6,238 nt of DNA from Gemmatimonadota bacterium. GTDB taxonomy: Bacteria; Gemmatimonadota; Gemmatimonadetes; Gemmatimonadales; Gemmatimonadaceae. Made by a program: the position numbers and the translations under genes. Shown piece by piece: positions 1 through 4,368 of this stretch; positions within the stretch are counted from its first letter, which is position 1, and every line of letters starts with the position of its first letter. The stretch is from positions 1 through 6,238 of the forward strand of contig QHUV01000144.1 in NCBI GenBank assembly GCA_003222065.1, given 5' to 3'. Below the pieces are notes generated by a model that made no database searches, was not told where the DNA came from, and saw only the letters and a list, made by a program, of their open reading frames with translations.

Positions 1-73
1 AAAAGCCCAGCCGAATGCACGCCACGGCCAGAACGACGGCGAAGAGGAGGAACAGCCACAGACGTCGGGGCAT
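1..73 (-). CDS. SURF1-like cytochrome oxidase assembly protein, N-terminal fragment (cut by left edge)
   Basis: Only 24 codons are visible. They encode a short basic start (MPRR) followed by a hydrophobic helix (about residues 5-19) and then CIRLGF at residues 19-24. In SURF1 proteins the first membrane helix runs into an R-L-G-F-W-Q-L type segment, and the next base here (T) is compatible with the Trp. SURF1 is an inner-membrane factor for assembly of haem-copper oxidases. The gene starts 34 bp after the stop of the preceding minus-strand gene, with no terminator visible, so it is probably co-transcribed. No Shine-Dalgarno is seen. The frame is open upstream of the ATG, with in-frame TTG (9 nt upstream) and GTG codons, so the start is uncertain. 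With so little sequence, any other single-helix-anchored protein remains possible. Confidence 0.45.
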   Translation of the reverse strand, partial: MPRRLWLFLLFAVVLAVACIRLGF

Positions 74-107
74 TTGCGACAAAGGTACACGTCGCACGTC
101 CGCCGTG

Positions 108-1616
108 TTACGCGGTTACGTCGAAGACCCCAGTGAGCACGTGACCCGAGCGCCGGACCTGAACCCAAATTCGATACGGACCCGAGCGAGGAAAGACGTA
201 CGGAAACGCGAACTCGCCGGCGATTGGCATTTCGTGCGTCCTAGCGGCGTCGGAGACGAGTCGCATTCGACCCCCAGTAGTGGTATCGCCGCGATCACGC
301 ATCGCGAACATTTGCTGAGCCGCGAGCGAAATCGTGCCGGCGGGATGAAGATGAATGAACACTGATCCATCGGTGCGCACGATGACGGCGTGCGCGCTCA
401 TGCCGAGATAGGGCTGCAGCGTCGCGAGGGCGCCGATCGAATCCCTCACGCGGAAACGCAGCGTCGTTTCCTGGCCGGCGCCAATGCTGGTCGAGTCGGC
501 GAGCCACTCCATCGTCGATCCGTCGCGGAGTGTGTCGACCGTTGTCGCGCGGTCGCGGCGTTGGACGCCGGGCCCGTTGATCCACCCGTCGTCGGCGTCG
601 GCTGGTTTGCCGGCCTCCGCAAGCGCCGAATCGTCCCGCGTTAGGTCGACGGACCCGGTAAGGGTTCGCGTTTGACCCGTCTCGAAAGTGATGTCGCCGA
701 AGAGCTGGTACCGGCCCGGTGGTAACGGTGGGATCGCCGTCGAAAAAGTTGTCTTGCCGTCGAATATCGGATGCAGGTGCGCGAAGGCGGTCGAGTGCGC
801 GCTGTCGACGACGAACAGGTGCATCAGCTTTCCGTGCTCGGGCACGAGGGGGTCGAGCGGGAATACCCGGAGAATGCTATCGACGATCTCGAAGCGCAGT
901 TCCGCTCTCGCGCGCTCATGAGAAATCGAGGCCCGCGTCGCCAGCGGGCGATACAGACGCGACTGATACAGCGTATCGACATTCTTCCACCACTTCGCGC
1001 CGCCGAGCAGCAGCAGCGCGAGGACAGGCGCTGCCACGGCGGCGGCCACGCGGGCGCGTTGCCGGCGTCGGCGGTCCACGGCAACGCCGGGTTCGACGAG
1101 ACTCTCTCCAGCAGCAGCGTACGCGATGGTGACGAGCCCCGCGACGAGCAGAATGCCTAACGCCACAAGCAACACGCCGAGCCCGCTCGTCATTCCTAGC
1201 CGACCCGTCGCGACGGACATCACCGGCACGATCACCGTCGCGCTCCCCGCCGACCCTTCGACGGTGACGTAGACGCTGTATGCGCCGCGCGCCATGAGCC
1301 ACAGCTGGCCCGTGTACGTGTCTGCCGTGCCGGCGACTGGTTTTGCGCGATCCGGCGAGGGCGAGCCACGGACACCGGCCCGCCAGAACACGGGTCGAAT
1401 GAGCACCTGGGTCGCGCCGCCGTGCACGACGCGCACGACCACTTCCGCGAGACCTGGCACAACCATCGGCGGGCGAACGATGACGCGCACGTCGTATGGC
1501 CCTGCTTTTCCGTCGAAGATCACGTCCGGACTTCCCACGTGCGCCGCAGACGCGGCCGGCGCCAGCGCAAGCATCACCAGGGCTGCGGGCGATCGACGCA
1601 GCAGCCGGCGAATCAT
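108..1616 (-). CDS. CuMMO subunit B-like membrane-anchored periplasmic protein with two HLHP modules
   Basis: This 502-aa protein is probably the periplasmic partner of the adjacent CuMMO-like membrane subunit. Residues 1-25 form a Sec signal peptide with plausible cleavage after A24 or A25; the latter would leave H26 as the mature N-terminus. Residues about 27-135 look like an all-beta domain ending in GAYSVYVTVEG. Two membrane helices follow (about 140-168 and 188-208), separated by a basic cytoplasmic loop (DRRRRQRAR). The remaining 290 residues are periplasmic beta domains. They hold two related modules: H266 with H280-L-H282-P, and H409 with H422-L-H424-P. Signal, beta domain, two helices, beta domain is the layout of PmoB/AmoB (about 410 aa). 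The PmoB His-x-His copper ligands appear replaced (S114-x-Y116). The start chosen gives a clean signal peptide, an AAGG site 7 nt upstream and an ATGA overlap with the upstream gene. Copper binding is inferred from the histidines. A generic copper-handling protein is the alternative. Confidence 0.6.
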   Translation of the reverse strand: MIRRLLRRSPAALVMLALAPAASAAHVGSPDVIFDGKAGPYDVRVIVRPPMVVPGLAEVVVRVVHGGATQVLIRPVFWRAGVRGSPSPDRAKPVAGTADTYTGQLWLMARGAYSVYVTVEGSAGSATVIVPVMSVATGRLGMTSGLGVLLVALGILLVAGLVTIAYAAAGESLVEPGVAVDRRRRQRARVAAAVAAPVLALLLLGGAKWWKNVDTLYQSRLYRPLATRASISHERARAELRFEIVDSILRVFPLDPLVPEHGKLMHLFVVDSAHSTAFAHLHPIFDGKTTFSTAIPPLPPGRYQLFGDITFETGQTRTLTGSVDLTRDDSALAEAGKPADADDGWINGPGVQRRDRATTVDTLRDGSTMEWLADSTSIGAGQETTLRFRVRDSIGALATLQPYLGMSAHAVIVRTDGSVFIHLHPAGTISLAAQQMFAMRDRGDTTTGGRMRLVSDAARTHEMPIAGEFAFPYVFPRSGPYRIWVQVRRSGHVLTGVFDVTA

Positions 1617-2800
1617 CGGCGAACCTTGGTCATCCACGTGCCCAGCTTCAACCCGACGTAACTCGAGACCGTCGCCATGACGAGCGCAATCAGGAGTCGC
1701 GGCGCCACTGGCTCGGCCCATTGCCCCCAATCGGCAAAGTGGAAAGTTCGCGCGACGAACTGGTTGCTCATGAAGTACACGTAATTGTCGCCATTGAAGA
1801 ACCAGTTGCGCGAGTGCGGCGTGATAAGAAAACTTGCAAACGGCCATTCGACGGCGAGAAACGCGGCGACGAAGGCAATGCCAAGAAGAGGCGCGAGCGT
1901 CAGATCGCGGGCGCGGCCCTCGAGGCGTTGTCTGATGAAATCCAATGCAATCGCCGGCACGACGAGCAGCGCCGGGAAATCCATCGTCACCATGTGGCCG
2001 ATGTGCTGATAAATCGGTCCGAGCTTCGGCTCAGCTGGAAAGAGCTGCAGGACCCACATGAGCGAGAGTGTCAGAGCCATGTAGACGGCGGCCGCTTTCG
2101 TCGCCGGCCAGCGCAGCGTATTGGCTCGAGCTGTCGTCAGGAGCACGAGCGGATAGTAGGTTGCCGCGACGCGGTAATAGAGACCGCCATGCATGAACTC
2201 CTTGTAACTGTACTCGGACAACATCACCCAAACATTCATCAGCCAGAACGCGGCGGCGATGGTGAAGAGCGCCGCAAACCGCTCCTGCTCGCGGCCGGTC
2301 GTCTGATTTTGCCTCGCGAGCGTCAACAACAGAGCGCCGAGGGTGATGGCGACAATCCCCAGAGCGAGCACCATGTGCGGCGGACTGATGATCTGCACGT
2401 CGAGGCCATACGCGTTGTGCCACCAATTGTCGAGCGGCGCGGAGGTCAACATCGCCCCACAGCCCCAGATGCAGACCCATGCGCCTAACGGGGCCCGGAA
2501 GCCCCAGAATCCGACGCTGGCAGCGCGCTGCTCGGCAGTACCGGCGAAGGTCGTGCGTAATGCGACGTATCCCGACGTCACGCCGGCGATCAAGCCGCCC
2601 GCTTGGATCAACAGATGCGCGGGCGTCCAGAACGTGTCGCGACCGATGGTCATATGCCACGAAATGTCCCAATACACGCCGACCATTACGCACGCCGCCG
2701 CGAACACGACCGACCGCGCGTGCCACGCGTCCGCGACGCTGGCTGTTGAGAGCTCACTAATGGCCGTCGCGTTGGGAAAACGATCGATGGCGATGGTCAT
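1613..2800 (-). CDS. Divergent CuMMO-like membrane subunit: subunit C core fused to subunit A-like half
   Basis: This 395-aa protein has about 9-10 predicted membrane helices. Residues 45-62 (D-x-x-W-H-x-T-I-x-R-D-T-x-x-T-P-x-H) match, in order and spacing, the PmoC copper site that in Methylococcus uses Asp156, His160 and His173; here these are D45, H49 and H62. Residues 123-142 (L-D-N-W-W-H ... S-P-P-H) match the second PmoC site (Asn227, His231, His245), with D124, H128 and H142 at identical spacing. The C-terminal half resembles PmoA/AmoA: FPALLVVPAIALD (275-287), W319-P320, G-x-N-Y-V (337-341) and V-A-P (365-367), in the same order. PmoC and PmoA are normally separate proteins of about 250-260 aa. 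Here the N-terminal helices of PmoC are missing and both are in one chain. The comparison is from memory of the M. capsulatus sequences. The likely role is oxidation of a small hydrophobic substrate at the inner membrane; the substrate cannot be told. No Shine-Dalgarno precedes the ATG, and no alternative start fits. Confidence 0.75.
   Translation of the reverse strand: MTIAIDRFPNATAISELSTASVADAWHARSVVFAAACVMVGVYWDISWHMTIGRDTFWTPAHLLIQAGGLIAGVTSGYVALRTTFAGTAEQRAASVGFWGFRAPLGAWVCIWGCGAMLTSAPLDNWWHNAYGLDVQIISPPHMVLALGIVAITLGALLLTLARQNQTTGREQERFAALFTIAAAFWLMNVWVMLSEYSYKEFMHGGLYYRVAATYYPLVLLTTARANTLRWPATKAAAVYMALTLSLMWVLQLFPAEPKLGPIYQHIGHMVTMDFPALLVVPAIALDFIRQRLEGRARDLTLAPLLGIAFVAAFLAVEWPFASFLITPHSRNWFFNGDNYVYFMSNQFVARTFHFADWGQWAEPVAPRLLIALVMATVSSYVGLKLGTWMTKVRR
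1624..1627 (-). promoter_or_regulatory. Ribosome binding site of the subunit B-like gene
   Basis: Read on the minus strand, the sequence before the ATG at 1616 is ACCAAGGTTCGCCG. AAGG lies 7 nt upstream of the start codon, inside the last codons of the upstream gene. Together with the ATGA stop/start overlap (1613-1616) it fixes this start against the longer open frame extending to 1847, and it suggests translational coupling of the two subunits. Confidence 0.55.
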
Positions 2801-2807
2801 GTCGTAA

Positions 2808-3644
2808 TTAGAACAGGGTGAGCTGCTCGCCGAGGCGCGCCGGATCGATGGGCGTTTGCCGCAGCAGCAACTGAAGCTGGCGCGCCGACTCCGGCGAGTG
2901 GCCGGCGAAGTGGTTGTTCACGTATCCGAATACTGAACACCCCTTTACCGCGAGTGGCCACAATACGCCGGCCCACAACTCGAGCTCGTTGGCGCGGTCT
3001 ACTTGAATGCGCGAATAGTCGATGATGGCGCGGTCTGGGCCCATCCATCGCACGTAAACGAAATCCGCGGTCGGCTGCGCGGCAAGCTGCATCATTTGCT
3101 TGCGCGGAATCCATCGCGCGTCCGTGAGCGTGAGCGCGACACCGTGCTCGGCGAGCAGCGCCAGGACGCCCTCGTGGATCCATCCGCGCTGTCGGAATTC
3201 GATGGCGAACCGCAAGTCGCGCGGAAGCGTCGGTAGGAATTGCGCGAGGGCGGGCAACTCACTTGGCGCGAAGTCGGGGCCGAGCTGAATGAGAATCGGC
3301 CCGAGCTTATCCTCCAACTCTCGCGCGCGATCGAAGAACTCGCTCGCGATGTCGCCAACGTCGCGCAGGCGCCGCTCATGCGTGATCTCCTGCGGCATCT
3401 TGAGCGCGAACGAGAATCCAGCGGGAGTACGATCTGCCCAGCCTCGCACCGTCTTCGCCGGCGGCACCGCGTAGAAGGTCGAGTCGACTTCCACTGTGTC
3501 GAACGCACGCGAGTAGATGGAGAGGAAATCCGCCGGACGGGTGCCGATAGGGTAGAACGGCCCAACCCAGGCGTCGTAGTTCCAGCCCTGCGTACCGATA
3601 CGAATGCTGGCTCGTCCCCGCCCGTTCTCCGTCCGATCGACCAT
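2808..3644 (-). CDS. DUF72 (YecE-like) TIM-barrel protein
   Basis: This 278-aa protein has the family's usual length and motifs. They are GTQGWNYDAWVGPFYP (17-32), VEVDSTFYAVP (51-61), FALKMPQEITHERRL (79-93), ILIQLGPDF (117-125), FAIEFRQRGW (147-156), YVRWMG (197-202) and YVNNHFAGHSPESARQL (241-257). DUF72 proteins are soluble, widespread and without an agreed biochemical activity. The conserved acidic and aromatic residues line the open end of a TIM barrel, which suggests binding of a nucleic acid or phosphorylated ligand; that is an inference. The protein ends exactly in QLTLF (274-278), which resembles the bacterial beta sliding clamp-binding pentapeptide QL[SD]LF. No Shine-Dalgarno is seen; the start is the only ATG before the first conserved motif. 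It is first in the minus-strand run, 7 bp before the CuMMO-like gene, so it may share transcription without sharing function. Confidence 0.9.
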   Translation of the reverse strand: MVDRTENGRGRASIRIGTQGWNYDAWVGPFYPIGTRPADFLSIYSRAFDTVEVDSTFYAVPPAKTVRGWADRTPAGFSFALKMPQEITHERRLRDVGDIASEFFDRARELEDKLGPILIQLGPDFAPSELPALAQFLPTLPRDLRFAIEFRQRGWIHEGVLALLAEHGVALTLTDARWIPRKQMMQLAAQPTADFVYVRWMGPDRAIIDYSRIQVDRANELELWAGVLWPLAVKGCSVFGYVNNHFAGHSPESARQLQLLLRQTPIDPARLGEQLTLF

Positions 3645-3661
3645 GACGACACAATCGGCAG

Positions 3662-3675
3662 CGCCTCGCCAGGCG
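3662..3675. repeat. Short inverted repeat between divergent genes
   Basis: CGCCT (3662-3666) and AGGCG (3671-3675) form a perfect 5-bp palindrome around CGCC. It lies between the candidate -35 and -10 of the DUF72 gene, where a repressor site could sit. It is short enough in GC-rich DNA to be chance. Confidence 0.2.
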
Positions 3676-3723
3676 TGTCAAGCCGGTCCCGATCTTGCGC
3701 CATCGCCAGCACCACGAGTTGCC

Positions 3724-3729
3724 AAGGGA
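3724..3729 (+). promoter_or_regulatory. Ribosome binding site of the glycine-zipper gene
   Basis: AAGGGA ends 6 nt before the ATG at 3736. This decides the start at 3736 rather than the upstream ATG codons at 3604 and 3643, which lie in the divergent DUF72 gene or directly at its start. Confidence 0.6.
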
Positions 3730-3735
3730 TTTTGC

Positions 3736-4356
3736 ATGACACAGCGAGAGGAGAATGTCGCGCAGCGGGGCTCGACGGACGGACGCATCGAGCGCGCGAA
3801 AGACGCGGCGTTGGGTCCGCATCGGGGCGATCCGAGCCTCGGTGACGAGATCGGAGAGGCGACAGGAGGAATCGCGGGAGTGTTGCTCGGCGCGGGGATC
3901 GGCTCGTCCGCTGGTCCAGTCGGCACGCTCCTCGGCGGAGTTGCCGGCGCCATCGGCGGCTGGTGGACCGGACGCGCGATCGCCGAAGCTGCTGAGAAGC
4001 TGAGCGCGGAGGACGACCAGGACTTCCGAGCGCATTACGAGTCATCGACTGAGCGGATATCCGACCACAGCTATGATGACATTCGCGGCGCGTACTTCCT
4101 TGGTCACATTGCAAGCAACAACCCGAACTTCGTCGATCGTGAATTCACGGAGATCGAGCCCGAGCTGGCGCGTGGTTGGCGTGATTGCACGGACCCGCCC
4201 TGCGACTGGGAACAAGCGCGTGCTTTCGTCGGCGAAGGTTATCGGCGCGGCGCACAACGGCGGCAGCGTACCGATCGTCGCACGGTCGAGCGCGTGGAGG
4301 AGTTCGAACGACGCCTCGACGAGCGTCGAATGGAGGAGCACGGCGAAGTGCTTTAG
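3736..4356 (+). CDS. Glycine-zipper hypothetical protein
   Basis: This is a 206-aa protein of unknown function. Residues 1-37 are polar and charged. Residues about 38-85 form a glycine-zipper segment (GEATGGIAGVLLGAGIGSS, then G-G-V-A-G-A-I-G-G-W-W-T-G-R) of the sort that packs two helices in or on a membrane. Next comes a conserved-looking block: D-x-x-F-R-x-H-Y-E-S (95-103), A-Y-F-L-G-H-I-A-S-N-N-P-N-F (119-132), and F-T-E-I-E-P-E-L-A-R-G-W (137-148). A C151-x4-C156 pair follows. Residues 172-203 are an Arg/Glu-rich probable helix or coiled coil. I recall the Y-x-x-G-H-x-A-x-N-P / E-P-x-L-x-x-G-W block from small proteins often annotated as stress-related, but I cannot name a family. There is no signal peptide. 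It stands alone on its strand, with a good Shine-Dalgarno, and converges on the next gene. Confidence 0.8.
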   Translation: MTQREENVAQRGSTDGRIERAKDAALGPHRGDPSLGDEIGEATGGIAGVLLGAGIGSSAGPVGTLLGGVAGAIGGWWTGRAIAEAAEKLSAEDDQDFRAHYESSTERISDHSYDDIRGAYFLGHIASNNPNFVDREFTEIEPELARGWRDCTDPPCDWEQARAFVGEGYRRGAQRRQRTDRRTVERVEEFERRLDERRMEEHGEVL

Positions 4357-4368
4357 CGTTGTCCGAGA

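Larger units (their letters stand above)
3645..3735. promoter_or_regulatory. Divergent intergenic region with candidate minus-strand promoter
   Basis: This is the only sizeable non-coding stretch (91 bp). It separates the minus-strand DUF72/CuMMO-like run from the plus-strand glycine-zipper gene, so promoters for both should lie here. On the minus strand an exact TTGACA (plus positions 3676-3681) could be a -35 box. With a 17-bp spacer the -10 would be CCGATT (3653-3658), a poor match, and transcription would begin almost at the ATG. That near-leaderless arrangement fits the absence of a Shine-Dalgarno. I see no convincing plus-strand -35/-10 pair. Confidence 0.3.

Noticed and set aside
1617..1847. 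Longer N-terminus for the subunit B-like gene (open frame to 1847)
   Set aside because: It would overlap the fused C/A-like gene by over 230 bp, bury the signal peptide, and ignore the ATGA overlap and the AAGG site at 1624-1627.
1496..2488. Long plus-strand open frame (330 codons)
   Set aside because: It is antisense to the CuMMO-like genes, Arg/His-rich with no domain, and a product of GC-rich codon bias on the other strand.
1613..2800. Haem-copper oxidase or CtaG/CopD-type copper protein for the 395-aa membrane protein
   Set aside because: I see no oxidase subunit I histidine pattern or CopD signature, while the D-x3-H-x12-H and D-x3-H-x13-H sites fit PmoC much better.
3604..3735. Upstream start for the glycine-zipper protein
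   Set aside because: The extension overlaps the divergent DUF72 start, is Arg/Pro/Ala-rich and has no Shine-Dalgarno; the ATG at 3736 has AAGGGA at 6 nt.
3092..4114. Minus-strand open frame of 340 codons spanning the divergent region
   Set aside because: It crosses the DUF72 gene in another frame and is antisense to the glycine-zipper gene; it is Arg/Ser-rich without motifs.
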